The position numbers and the translations under genes are program-made. Below the pieces are notes generated by a model. That model saw nothing but the letters and a program-made list of their open reading frames with translations. It searched no databases and was not told the origin of the DNA. Below, piece after piece: positions 29,867 to 39,163 of a DNA stretch of 64,000 bases. The stretch's first letter is position 1, and each line of letters starts with the position of its first letter. This DNA is from Paraburkholderia aspalathi (GTDB lineage Bacteria; Pseudomonadota; Gammaproteobacteria; Burkholderiales; Burkholderiaceae), in NCBI RefSeq assembly GCF_900116445.1, contig NZ_FPBH01000003.1, positions 372,001 through 436,000 of the forward strand, in the 5' to 3' direction.

Positions 29867-31006
29867 TTAGTTCAGTTGCGCGTGCAGCAACGTCACGATG
29901 CGCTGCGCGTCGGACGAGTTATCCACCTGCCCGTTCGCGTCCAGCACCGCCACCTGCGTCACGGCGTCGCCCTTCGAGCGCACATTGACGAGGAATTCCT
30001 GACCCGGCTTCTTCACCGAATTGCCGCTGTAGAACAGCTTGCCGAAGAGCCCCTCCTTCTTCAGCTCCTGCATCGAATCCGCGTAACGCACGTAATAGAT
30101 GCCTTTCGCGCGATCGCGGTTGTCGACCGTGAAGTTGGTGCGGTCAAGCGCGAGACCCACGCGCAGCCATGCACGGTCGAACGATTCCTGCAAGTCGAGC
30201 GTCGATGCGCCCGCGCTCTGGTCGATCGTAGCCGGCGCGGTGGCCGAACGGGCATCAGTCAGGAGTTGCTTCGACTGCGCTTCGGTCAGGCCGAACTTCT
30301 GCATCAGCTTGGTCAGGAACAGCGCTTCCAGCGCCGGATCGCGCGGACGCTCTTCCCAGCGCGACGACGTCTTGTCCTGGCCCGTCAGCATTTCTTCCAT
30401 CGCGCTATGCGTGATCGAGATGTCCGTCGTGTCAGCCGGTCCGCGCGACACGAGCGTGCGGAAGCTGTCACGGGTGCCCGACGAGTAAGCGAAGTCGATC
30501 ACCTTGCCGACCGTGCGACGGAACCAGTCGTCCGGAATATTGGCGCGGTTTTCAGCCCAGTCGGTGGTCATGATGCCCGTGGCCGGCGCATCGGTTTTCA
30601 GCGCGAAGCCGTTTTCCTGCCAGAACTCCTGCAGCTGCGGCCACAGTTGTTCGGGCGTGCGGCCGTCGACGACCAGCCAGCGACGATCGCCGTCACGCTC
30701 GATGTGCATGCCCAGCGGGTCTTGCGCATTCGGCTGGCCTTCGGTGGAATTACCCGCCGCCGTGACCGCGCGTTGCTGCGCGCCGCCCAGTGCCAGGTTG
30801 GCCGGCGGCGCAACATAGCGCCCGTCGGTCGGCGCGGTGCTCAGGTCACCCGGAACGGCGAGCGGCGGTGCGCTGCCCGCGCCCTTGTAGTTGACGCGGT
30901 CGGAGGCGAACCAGTCGTTCAGCGTGTCACAGCCGGCGAGCGTTACCAGGGCAAGCGCCAGCGCCGCCATGCGGGTTGCGTGGAGGGAAAGTGCGGAACG
31001 TTTCAT
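29867..31006 (-). CDS. bamC: Outer membrane protein assembly factor BamC
   Basis: A 379-residue BAM-complex lipoprotein. The lipobox LAGC gives a lipidated cysteine at about residue 25. The N-terminal part is long and flexible (as in BamC, where it clamps BamD), then come two helix-grip domains (about 105-225 and 275-379). AAGGA precedes the ATG at 31006. It follows dapA by 130 bases, the same dapA-bamC order as in E. coli. Confidence 0.92.
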   Translation of the reverse strand: MKRSALSLHATRMAALALALVTLAGCDTLNDWFASDRVNYKGAGSAPPLAVPGDLSTAPTDGRYVAPPANLALGGAQQRAVTAAGNSTEGQPNAQDPLGMHIERDGDRRWLVVDGRTPEQLWPQLQEFWQENGFALKTDAPATGIMTTDWAENRANIPDDWFRRTVGKVIDFAYSSGTRDSFRTLVSRGPADTTDISITHSAMEEMLTGQDKTSSRWEERPRDPALEALFLTKLMQKFGLTEAQSKQLLTDARSATAPATIDQSAGASTLDLQESFDRAWLRVGLALDRTNFTVDNRDRAKGIYYVRYADSMQELKKEGLFGKLFYSGNSVKKPGQEFLVNVRSKGDAVTQVAVLDANGQVDNSSDAQRIVTLLHAQLN

Positions 31007-31136
31007 GAGGTCCTTCGTGATGCTGGAACGCGGTGCCTGGTTCTGTGTGCCGGGAACGTGGGCTGGATCGACGTCGGTTTAAGGGAATGCCGGTGGCAGG
31101 CTTTCTTGAGCGCTGGGGGCGCGGGTTTGAGCCCGC

Positions 31137-32051
<915 letters not shown>

Positions 32052-32094
32052 GAAACGCCATGAATTTGATCAGGTAAACCGCGATTGTAGCGGA

Positions 32095-32706
32095 TTAGCC
32101 AGCCAGCTCGTAACAACGCGGGGGTGCCGCATCTGCACGCTCGGCTGAGCGATCCGCCTCCATAATTGCGCATATCCGCTGGACGTAGGCCGGGCGCGGC
32201 TGCGCGAGAAATCCGTCTTGAAATGCGACCACGCGAAGGTGGCCGCGCACCACCTCGAGCAGCTCGCCCGGCGCAAGCAAAAACGCCGGATTAGACGGTT
32301 TGCCGACCCTTTCGTTGCCTTGCGCGAAGGTCTCGTAAACCAGTACGCCGCCGGGCGCGAGCGAACTCAACAGCTGAGGAAACAGCGGCCGGTGCAAGTA
32401 GTTCGTGACCACGATCGCGGCGAATTTCGCGTCGGCAGGCAAGGGCCATGCGGCGCCTTCGATGTCGGCCGCGAGCGTGGTAATGCGCGGATCGTCGCAC
32501 ATCAGGTCCAGCGCGGCCGCATCGCGGTCGAGCGCGGTCACCGGATGGCCCAGCGATGCAAAGAAGCGCGCATGCCGCCCGGCCCCCGACGCCACGTCGA
32601 GCACCGCGCCGCCCGGCGCGACCAGATGCGCCCAGTGGCGCACCCAGCGCGACGGTTCGCCGTTTCCGTGCGAGGGACCGTCCGACGTGGCAACTGAAGT
32701 GCTCAT
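32095..32706 (-). CDS. Class I SAM-dependent methyltransferase
   Basis: A 203-residue Rossmann-fold methyltransferase. Motif I is VLDVASGAGRHARFFA (35-50), the acidic residue after strand 2 is in ALDRDAAALD, and motif IV is at about 104-112 (AIVVTNYLHR). It resembles the tellurite-resistance/TehB-like group, which has this N-terminal SRWVRHWAHLV lead. Start ATG 32706 is 16 bases past the trpS stop. Substrate cannot be told. Confidence 0.88.
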   Translation of the reverse strand: MSTSVATSDGPSHGNGEPSRWVRHWAHLVAPGGAVLDVASGAGRHARFFASLGHPVTALDRDAAALDLMCDDPRITTLAADIEGAAWPLPADAKFAAIVVTNYLHRPLFPQLLSSLAPGGVLVYETFAQGNERVGKPSNPAFLLAPGELLEVVRGHLRVVAFQDGFLAQPRPAYVQRICAIMEADRSAERADAAPPRCYELAG

Positions 32707-32722
32707 CGCTTCAGCGCCGCGC

Positions 32723-33925
32723 TCAGTTGTACGACAGGCCCATTGCCTCACGCACGTCGCGCATCGTTTCCGTGGCGAACTTGCGGGCCTTGTCGCAGCC
32801 GTCGGCGACGATTGCGCGCAACAGCGACGGATCGTCCATGTACTTCTGCGCGCGCTCGAGCATCGGCTGCTGCTCGCGCAGAATGCCTTCGATCACCGGC
32901 TGCTTGCACTCGAGGCAACCGATACCCGCGCTTCGGCAACCCTTCTGCACCCACTCGTGGGTGGCTTCGTCCGTATACACCTGATGCAGCTGCCACACCG
33001 GGCACTTGTCCGGATCGCCCGGATCGGTGCGGCGTACGCGTGCCGGATCGGTCGGCATGGTGCGGACCTTCTTCGTGATCGTTTCCGCGTCTTCGCGCAG
33101 GCCGATCGTGTTGCCGTACGACTTCGACATCTTCTGGCCGTCCAGACCCGGCATGCGCGACGCTTCGGTCAGCATAGCCTGCGGTTCGACCAGAATGATC
33201 TTGCGCGAGCCTTCGAGGTAGCCGAACAGACGCTCGCGATCGCTCATCGACAGGCTCTGCGATTCCTGCAGCATCGCCCGCGCCTGCTCGAGCGCTTCGT
33301 CGTCGCCTTCCTGCTGATAGGCGTTGCGCAACTCGTGATAAAGCTTGGCGCGCTTGCCGCCCAGCTTCTTCGCGGCTTCATTCGCCTTCTCTTCGAAGCC
33401 CGGTTCGCGGCCGTACAGATAGTTAAAGCGGCGCGCGATTTCACGCGTCATTTCAACGTGCGGCACCTGGTCTTCGCCAACCGGCACGAGCGAGCCGCGG
33501 TACAGCAGAATGTCTGCCGCCATCAGCACCGGATAGCCGAGGAAACCGTAGGTGGACAGGTCCTTGTCCTTCAGCTTTTCCTGCTGCTCCTTATAGGTCG
33601 GCACGCGTTCAAGCCAGCCGAGCGGCGTGCTCATGCCAAGCAGCAGCGCCAGTTCCGCATGTTCGGGCACCTTGCTCTGGATGAACAGCGTAGCCTGCGC
33701 CGGATCGATACCCGACGCGAGCCAGTCGATCAGCACGTCCCACACGTTCTTTTCGATCACTTCGGGCGTTTCGTAGTGCGTCGTCAGAGCGTGCCAATCG
33801 ACCACACAGAAGAAACACGGGTACTCGGACTGCAGCCGCACCCAGTTTTTCAGCACGCCGTGATAGTGGCCGAGGTGCAGCGACCCGGTGGGCCGCATGC
33901 CGGAGAAGATACGGTCTGGGAACAT
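32723..33925 (-). CDS. trpS: Tryptophanyl-tRNA synthetase, long form with four-cysteine motif
   Basis: A 400-residue class I synthetase, longer than E. coli TrpS (334). The HIGH-type motif is HLGHYHG (17-23) and the KMSKS motif is at 265-269. A charged helical insert of about 65 residues (roughly 170-240, between FNYLYG and GSRKIILVEP) precedes the KMSKS region. Four cysteines, C308, C330, C337 and C340, form C-x21-C-x6-C-x2-C. This is very close to the C-x22-C-x6-C-x2-C [4Fe-4S] motif known in Thermotoga maritima TrpRS. The start at 33925 opens with MFPDRIFSGMRPTG, the family start. It follows the site-2 protease gene by 6 bases. Confidence 0.95.
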   Translation of the reverse strand: MFPDRIFSGMRPTGSLHLGHYHGVLKNWVRLQSEYPCFFCVVDWHALTTHYETPEVIEKNVWDVLIDWLASGIDPAQATLFIQSKVPEHAELALLLGMSTPLGWLERVPTYKEQQEKLKDKDLSTYGFLGYPVLMAADILLYRGSLVPVGEDQVPHVEMTREIARRFNYLYGREPGFEEKANEAAKKLGGKRAKLYHELRNAYQQEGDDEALEQARAMLQESQSLSMSDRERLFGYLEGSRKIILVEPQAMLTEASRMPGLDGQKMSKSYGNTIGLREDAETITKKVRTMPTDPARVRRTDPGDPDKCPVWQLHQVYTDEATHEWVQKGCRSAGIGCLECKQPVIEGILREQQPMLERAQKYMDDPSLLRAIVADGCDKARKFATETMRDVREAMGLSYN

Positions 33926-33931
33926 GGTTAT

Positions 33932-34594
33932 TTAGAAAAGCGAAACAAGTGGAGTCAGAATTGCGGTAATCGCACCGTAGCCGAGCGTGACGAGCGGGCT
34001 CAGCCAATAGCGCGTGAGCGTGCCCGTCATGACGAGCGCCATCACGATGAAAAAGCCGTACGGTTCGAGGCGCGACAACGCGATCGATTGCCGCGGCGGC
34101 AACAGCGCCATCAGCACGCGGCCGCCGTCGAGCGGGGGCAGCGGAAACAGGTTGAGCACGCCGAGCACGAGGTTCACGCCGACGCCGGCTGCCGCCATGC
34201 GCGTGAAGAAAGGCTCATCAACCCCACCCACGGCAAGTGCAACGCCGATCAGGCCCCACACGAGCGCCTGCACGAAATTGCAGCCCGGTCCGGCGGCCGC
34301 GACCCACAGGCTGCCCCAGCGCGGATTGCGCAGATTGCCGAAAGCGACCGGCACGGGCTTCGCATAACCGAACATGAACGCGCCGCTGGTCGCGAAGTAC
34401 AACAGCAAGGGAATCGCGATCGTGCCGAGCGGATCGATGTGCCGCATCGGATTGACGGAGACGCGGCCGAGCACGTACGCGGTGTTGTCGCCGAGCCAGC
34501 GCGCGACGTAGCCATGCGCGGCTTCATGCAGCGTGATCGCGAAAATCACCGGCAACGCGTAAACCGCAATGGTCTGTATCAGGGAAGAATCCAT
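33932..34594 (-). CDS. Site-2 protease family (M50) integral membrane metalloprotease
   Basis: A 220-residue intramembrane zinc protease. The zinc motif HEAAH (H23, E24, H27) lies in the first helix and the third ligand in NLFPLPPLDGG (D156). There are about six transmembrane helices and no PDZ domain, so it belongs to the short S2P group rather than RseP. It starts 47 bases after yciO and precedes trpS. Substrate unknown. Confidence 0.92.
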   Translation of the reverse strand: MDSSLIQTIAVYALPVIFAITLHEAAHGYVARWLGDNTAYVLGRVSVNPMRHIDPLGTIAIPLLLYFATSGAFMFGYAKPVPVAFGNLRNPRWGSLWVAAAGPGCNFVQALVWGLIGVALAVGGVDEPFFTRMAAAGVGVNLVLGVLNLFPLPPLDGGRVLMALLPPRQSIALSRLEPYGFFIVMALVMTGTLTRYWLSPLVTLGYGAITAILTPLVSLF

Positions 34595-34641
34595 AACTCG
34601 CTATTGTAACAACGCGATTGCGTGCGTCTGTCCGCTTTCAC

Positions 34642-35277
34642 TCATGCCGTCTCTTCGAGACCGAAGGGCGCGAGAGAACCGCGCCCTGCCCGCACCAGCA
34701 CCGGTTCGGCGCCGGTCAGATCGATCACGGTGGATGGCTCGCACACACACGGGCCGCCGTCGATCACCAGGTCCAACTGTTTCTCGAGCCGTTCGCGGAT
34801 TTCTTCCGGGTCGTTCAGCGGCTGGGTTTCGCCCGGCATGATCAGTGTGGAGCCGAGCAGCGGCTGGCCGAGTTCTTCAAGGATGGCCAGCGTGATCGCG
34901 TGCTCCGGCACCCGCAGGCCGATGGTCTTGCGCGACGGGTGCGACAGGCGGCGCGGCACTTCTTTGGTGGCCTGCAACACAAACACGTACGGGCCCGGCG
35001 TGACCGACTTGATCAGGCGGTACTGGCGGTTGTCGACCATCGCGAAGTTCGACAGCTCCGAGAGATCGCGCACCAGCAGCGACAACAGGGCCTTCTCGTC
35101 GAGTCCGCGAATCCGCCGCAGGCGCTCGACTGCGTCCTTGTCGTCGAGGTGGCAGGCGAGCGCGTAGCTCGAATCCGTCGGCAACGCGACGACGCCGCCG
35201 TCATTGATGATCTGCACGGCCTGTTTGACGAGGCGTGGCTGCGGGTTATCCGGATGAAGCCGAAAGTATTGGGACAT
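34642..35277 (-). CDS. yciO: YciO, Sua5/YrdC-fold protein
   Basis: A 211-residue YrdC-domain protein that binds nucleotide/threonine-type ligands; it resembles E. coli YciO (start MSQYFRLHPDNPQPRL). Motifs are GGVVALPTDSSYALAC, SLLVRDLSELS, GPYVFVLQATKEVPRR and KTIGLRVPEH. True TsaC (YrdC) makes threonylcarbamoyl-AMP for the t6A tRNA modification; YciO is a paralogue with an uncertain or weak version of that activity. It sits directly next to rnm, the arrangement seen in E. coli. Confidence 0.85.
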   Translation of the reverse strand: MSQYFRLHPDNPQPRLVKQAVQIINDGGVVALPTDSSYALACHLDDKDAVERLRRIRGLDEKALLSLLVRDLSELSNFAMVDNRQYRLIKSVTPGPYVFVLQATKEVPRRLSHPSRKTIGLRVPEHAITLAILEELGQPLLGSTLIMPGETQPLNDPEEIRERLEKQLDLVIDGGPCVCEPSTVIDLTGAEPVLVRAGRGSLAPFGLEETA

Positions 35278-35428
35278 TTTGACTAACGGTGGCTGCGGGT
35301 GACGGCGTGGCTACGGGCGAAAAAGCGGCCGAGAAAGCAGACGGAAAGCCGGGCGGAAGATCGGGCGAAAGCCCGCCCCTCGGACGGGGACAGTCGCGCA
35401 TATCGTGCCGCCGCGGCACGGCGCGCGA

Positions 35429-36259
35429 TCACAGCCAGCGTTCCCAGACGGGCTTGAGATCGGCAGGCAGCGGCGGCAGCGTGCCGAGATCGACACGGCC
35501 TTCGCCGGGTGCATGGAAGTCGGAACCGCGCGAAGCTTCGAAGCCAAAGCGGCGCGCGACGTCCGCGTATTCGCGGTACTGATCCGGCGTGTGGCTGCCT
35601 GTCACCACTTCGATCGCTTTACCGCCGAGGTCGATGAATTCGGCAAAGAACGCGTCGAATTCCACCGGCGAGTACGCATAGCGCCCCGGGTGCGCGATGA
35701 TCGCCTCGCCGCCGGCCGCCTGAATCCAGCCGACCGCGTCCGCCAGTTTCGCCCAGCGATGCGACACGTAGCCGGGCTTGCCGTCACCGAGATAGCGGGT
35801 GAACACGTCCTGTGTCGAGCTGGCGTAGCCGTTTTCGACCATGAAGCGCGCGAAGTGCGTGCGCGAAATCATGTCCGGGTTCGAGACGTATTTGAGCGCG
35901 CCTTGATAGGCGTCGGGGATGCCGAGCGTGGCCAACTGCTCGCCAATCGCTTCGGCGCGCGCGGCGCGGCCGTTACGGGTTCGCGCGAGGCCGTCGATCA
36001 GGATCGAACTGGTCGGATCGATGCCGAGCCCGACGATGTGCACGGTGCGCGACGCCCACGTAACCGAAATCTCCACGCCGCTCAGGTAGTCCATGCCGAG
36101 CGCCTCAGCGGCGCTGCGCGCTTCGTGCTGGCCACCCAGTTCGTCGTGGTCGGTCAGCGCCCACAGCGTCACGCCGCCCGCGTGCGCGCGGCGCGCAACA
36201 TCGGCCGGCGCGAACTGGCCGTCGGAAACGGTGGAGTGGCAATGGAGGTCGGCGTTCAT
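35429..36259 (-). CDS. rnm: PHP-domain phosphatase/exoribonuclease (RNase AM / YciV)
   Basis: A 276-residue PHP-domain metalloenzyme starting MNADLHCHSTVSDGQ, with metal ligands H6, H8 and later WALTDHDELGG. E. coli Rnm trims 5' ends of rRNA and degrades pAp and short RNAs; the 3',5'-nucleoside bisphosphatase name covers the same group. The ATG at 36259 is preferred over a GTG at 36283 that adds 8 residues. The 150-base gap to yciO holds only a small CGGGC-GAAA-GCCCG hairpin (35362-35375). Confidence 0.9.
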   Translation of the reverse strand: MNADLHCHSTVSDGQFAPADVARRAHAGGVTLWALTDHDELGGQHEARSAAEALGMDYLSGVEISVTWASRTVHIVGLGIDPTSSILIDGLARTRNGRAARAEAIGEQLATLGIPDAYQGALKYVSNPDMISRTHFARFMVENGYASSTQDVFTRYLGDGKPGYVSHRWAKLADAVGWIQAAGGEAIIAHPGRYAYSPVEFDAFFAEFIDLGGKAIEVVTGSHTPDQYREYADVARRFGFEASRGSDFHAPGEGRVDLGTLPPLPADLKPVWERWL

Positions 36260-36362
36260 CTTTGTCTTGAGAAGGTTCTGCACTCATTTTACTGCAACGC
36301 AGTAAATGGCCGCAGCGCTATCTCGCGATAATGGCCCGTGCGCCGAAACCCTTTTGCAAGGT

Positions 36363-37247
36363 TCAGGCGCAGAAGCCCTCGATCAGCGCGGCTACCTGCT
36401 CGGGCTGGTCGTGATGCACCATATGCCCCGCCTCATCGATGATCTTCTCGCGCCAGTTCGGAAAAGCCTGGAAGCGCGCCTTGAACTCGTCGAGCGGAAT
36501 CTCGCCAGCAATCTGGGCGAGCGTGGGCGAGTTGGCGGCCTCGACGTGCAGCACTTTCGCCGTGACCTTGCGCCAGACGGCCATCACTTCGTCGAGGCGG
36601 TACAGCGTCGGCCCGCGCAGTTTGTGCGCCGGATCGGCGAGCAGCATGAAGCGCCCTTCTCCGTCCGGCTTGGACCAATGCTGGGCGAGGAACTCCGCAC
36701 GCTGCGGAGCGAGGCGCGGGTTGGTCTTGATCAGACGGCCGGCGACGTCGTCCAGCGACGCATAGCGCTTCAACTGGGGCGGATCGCGCAACTCATCGAG
36801 CCAGTTGCGCAGACGCTTGGGCGCTTGCGCCGAGTGCGACGGCGCGAGACCGAAGCCCTCCAGATCGACCACGCGCCGCACCCGCTCCGGCCGCACGCCC
36901 GCATACAGGCAGACGATATTCGCGCCCATGCTGTGGCCGACCAGATTGACTTCGCCGGTCGGCGCATAGTGGTCGAGCAACGCGTCCAGGTCGCCGAGGT
37001 AATCCTGAATCCAGTAGTTGCCGCCGCCGCGTTCGGCGACCGGCCAGTCCGACAGGCCGAAGCCGCGCATATCGGGCGCAATCACCTGCCAGTCGCCGCC
37101 CAATGCGTCGACGACGAACTGGAACGATGCCGCCACGTCCATCCAGCCGTGCAGCATGAACAGCATCGGCGCATCCGGATTGCCCCAGCGCCGCACGTGC
37201 AGACGGATGCCGCGCACGGCGACGAATTCAGACCTGGATGTATTCAT
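36363..37247 (-). CDS. Alpha/beta hydrolase
   Basis: A 294-residue serine hydrolase. The nucleophile elbow is GHSMG with S106. HGWMD (33-37) carries the oxyanion-hole glycine, and the catalytic histidine is near the C-terminus in EAGHMVHHDQP. PDMRGFGLSDWP matches the fold's second strand-loop. It has no signal peptide, so it is cytoplasmic. It is 85 bases from the DUF455 gene and 103 bases from rnm. Substrate unknown; esterase or epoxide-hydrolase-like activity cannot be told apart. Confidence 0.88.
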   Translation of the reverse strand: MNTSRSEFVAVRGIRLHVRRWGNPDAPMLFMLHGWMDVAASFQFVVDALGGDWQVIAPDMRGFGLSDWPVAERGGGNYWIQDYLGDLDALLDHYAPTGEVNLVGHSMGANIVCLYAGVRPERVRRVVDLEGFGLAPSHSAQAPKRLRNWLDELRDPPQLKRYASLDDVAGRLIKTNPRLAPQRAEFLAQHWSKPDGEGRFMLLADPAHKLRGPTLYRLDEVMAVWRKVTAKVLHVEAANSPTLAQIAGEIPLDEFKARFQAFPNWREKIIDEAGHMVHHDQPEQVAALIEGFCA

Positions 37248-37280
37248 GAACGGCGCGCCCGAAAAAAGAATGGTCGTTCG

Positions 37281-37286
37281 ATTATA
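37281..37286 (-). promoter_or_regulatory. Possible promoter of the alpha/beta hydrolase gene
   Basis: A perfect minus-strand TATAAT, 34 bases before the hydrolase start. No good -35 box is at 16-18 bases; that space is filled by a hairpin instead. Confidence 0.4.
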
Positions 37287-37293
37287 ACGAGAT

Positions 37294-37319
37294 AGCCGGA
37301 CGATGCATGGCGTCCGGCT
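37294..37319. repeat. Inverted repeat after the DUF455 gene
   Basis: AGCCGGACG/CGTCCGGCT, a perfect 9-bp stem with an 8-base loop. It lies 14 bases past the DUF455 stop. No T-tract follows on minus, so it is a weak or Rho-assisted terminator, or an operator overlapping the -35 region of the downstream hydrolase. Confidence 0.55.
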
Positions 37320-37332
37320 GTGGAAAAAGGCT

Positions 37333-38256
37333 TCAGTTACCCGAGGCCTGAGTGGCCGGCGGGGCCGACTGTTCAGCCTCGAGGCCGGCCAGGGCGACCA
37401 GCGCGGTCAGTTCGGCTTCGTCAAAACCGGCGTCGCGACGCGCCTCGAAATTGAACGGACCGCGTAATTTCGGTGCGTGATACTGATCGGCGAGACGCGC
37501 GTAGGTGGCGTGCGGATCGAGGCCGCCCGCGTCGCACAGATGGCGGAACCAGCGATTGCCGATCAGCACATGACCGATTTCGTCGCGCAGGATCACGTCG
37601 AGAATCGCTGCGGACGCCTGGTCGCCCGCTTGCTGCAGGCGGGCGCGAATCGGCGGCGAGGCGTCGAGACCGCGTGCTTCGAGGGTGCGCGGCACCAGCG
37701 CCATGCGCGCCAGCACGTCGGCACGGGTGCGCTCGCACATGTCCCAGAGGCCGTCGTGTGCGGGAAAATCGCCGTAGGCATGGCCGAATTCCGCAAGCCG
37801 CGCGACCAGCAGCGAGAGGTGATGGGCCTCTTCGGCGGCGACTTTGAGCCAGTCGGTGTAGAACGCAGCGGGCATGCCGGCAAAGCGCCAGACGGCGTCG
37901 AGCGCGAGGTTGATGGCGTTGAATTCGATGTGCGCCAGCGCGTGCAGCAAGACGGCTCGCCCTTCGGGCGATTGCATGCTGCGGCGCTTCAGTTTGCGCG
38001 GATCGACCAGTTCCGGACGTGAAGGACGGCCCGGCAGGTCGGTCGGCTCCGCGAGTTCGAGGTCCGCGGAGCATGCGAGGCTGCCTTCGAGCACCGCTGC
38101 ATATAAGGCGCGTGCTGCGGCTGCCTTGCTTGCCGGATCGATTTCGCGCAATGCGGCCAGCGCCGCGCTGCGCGCGCAGTTCGCGCGATTTGGGCAATGC
38201 TCAGGATTCGTCGACATCGGCAGAGCGGGCGGAACAGACGAAGCAGCGGAAATCAT
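37333..38256 (-). CDS. DUF455 (ferritin-like) protein
   Basis: A DUF455 family protein of about 307 residues, all helical and ferritin-like. Candidate metal ligands are visible in ALAHIEFNAINLALD and KVAAEEAHHLSLL, and in the later LRDEIGHVLIGN. The start is uncertain: ATG at 38256 is used here, ATG at 38217 (MSTNPEHC) is as likely, and the frame is open to a GTG at 38364; none has a good ribosome binding site. An NPEHCPNRANC segment follows the 38217 start. Function unknown. It is divergent from the carbonic anhydrase gene. Confidence 0.82.
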   Translation of the reverse strand: MISAASSVPPALPMSTNPEHCPNRANCARSAALAALREIDPASKAAAARALYAAVLEGSLACSADLELAEPTDLPGRPSRPELVDPRKLKRRSMQSPEGRAVLLHALAHIEFNAINLALDAVWRFAGMPAAFYTDWLKVAAEEAHHLSLLVARLAEFGHAYGDFPAHDGLWDMCERTRADVLARMALVPRTLEARGLDASPPIRARLQQAGDQASAAILDVILRDEIGHVLIGNRWFRHLCDAGGLDPHATYARLADQYHAPKLRGPFNFEARRDAGFDEAELTALVALAGLEAEQSAPPATQASGN

Positions 38257-38575
38257 GGCAACCAGGTTGGCAAAGGGAATGGCAACAGGCAGGACGAAAG
38301 GCGCGACGGTTGCCGAAGCTCGGCGCCTGACGGCTCGCAGCACCTCCGAGCGGCCTAAGCACACAACCGTTTACAATACTCGATTCGACCATCTCGCGTG
38401 CCTATGGCGCGGGGCCGGCAGGACAGCCCGGTTCATCGGGGGCCTTTTGACCGCTTTTTGGGCGTTTAGCTTTATGCCCTATTTAGCTGCCTCATTTAAC
38501 GGCCCCACTTCGTAACCGGTTTCGCAGCCCCGGCCCGCCCGCACAGCATGTAGCGACCGATCAAGAGGAGACAGC
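38257..38575. other. Divergent intergenic region, DUF455 / carbonic anhydrase genes
   Basis: About 320 bases with no gene that I can support. Frames here are short and partly extend the DUF455 reading frame. Promoters for both genes must lie here, but I see no clear -35/-10 pair. AAGAGGAG at its right end is the ribosome binding site of the next gene. Confidence 0.6.
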
Positions 38576-39100
38576 GTGACAATTTACAAGCTTGGCGAAG
38601 CAGCCCCGACCATCCATGAAAGCGTGTTCGTCGCGGATTCGGCGAACATTATCGGCAACGTGACGCTCGAGGAAAACTCAAGCGTCTGGTTCGGCGCGAC
38701 GCTTCGCGGCGACAACGAGCCGATCACCCTCGGCGCCGGCAGCAACGTCCAGGAAAACGCGGTGCTGCACACCGACCCGGGCTTCCCGCTGACGATCGAG
38801 CCGAATGTGACGATCGGCCACCAGGTCATGCTGCACGGCTGCACGATCAAGGAGGGCTCGTTGATCGGAATTCAGGCCGTGGTCTTGAATGGAGCGGTAA
38901 TCGGCCGCAACTGTCTGGTCGGAGCGGGCGCCATCGTCACTGAAGGCAAAGTGTTTCCCGACAATTCGCTGATTCTCGGCGCGCCCGCCAAAGTGGTGCG
39001 CGAACTGACCGAGACGGATATCGCCAATGTGCAGCGCGGCACGGCAAGCTATGCCGAGCGCCGCGAATATTTCAAGGCGCAGCTCGTGCGCATCGGCTAG
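38576..39100 (+). CDS. Gamma-carbonic anhydrase family protein
   Basis: A 174-residue left-handed beta-helix protein (hexapeptide repeats), trimeric in the family, with histidines for metal binding in AVLHTD, IGHQVMLHGC. It resembles E. coli YrdA/PaaY. Whether it hydrates CO2 is unknown, as many members show little activity. The start is a GTG at 38576 with a strong AAGAGGAG five bases upstream. hslO follows 63 bases later on the same strand. Confidence 0.93.
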   Translation: MTIYKLGEAAPTIHESVFVADSANIIGNVTLEENSSVWFGATLRGDNEPITLGAGSNVQENAVLHTDPGFPLTIEPNVTIGHQVMLHGCTIKEGSLIGIQAVVLNGAVIGRNCLVGAGAIVTEGKVFPDNSLILGAPAKVVRELTETDIANVQRGTASYAERREYFKAQLVRIG

Positions 39101-39163
39101 TCAGCCGGGCGCGCGGCGCGCACGGCGCAGCATCAGGCTGCGTCATTCGACCGAGGAAAAGTT

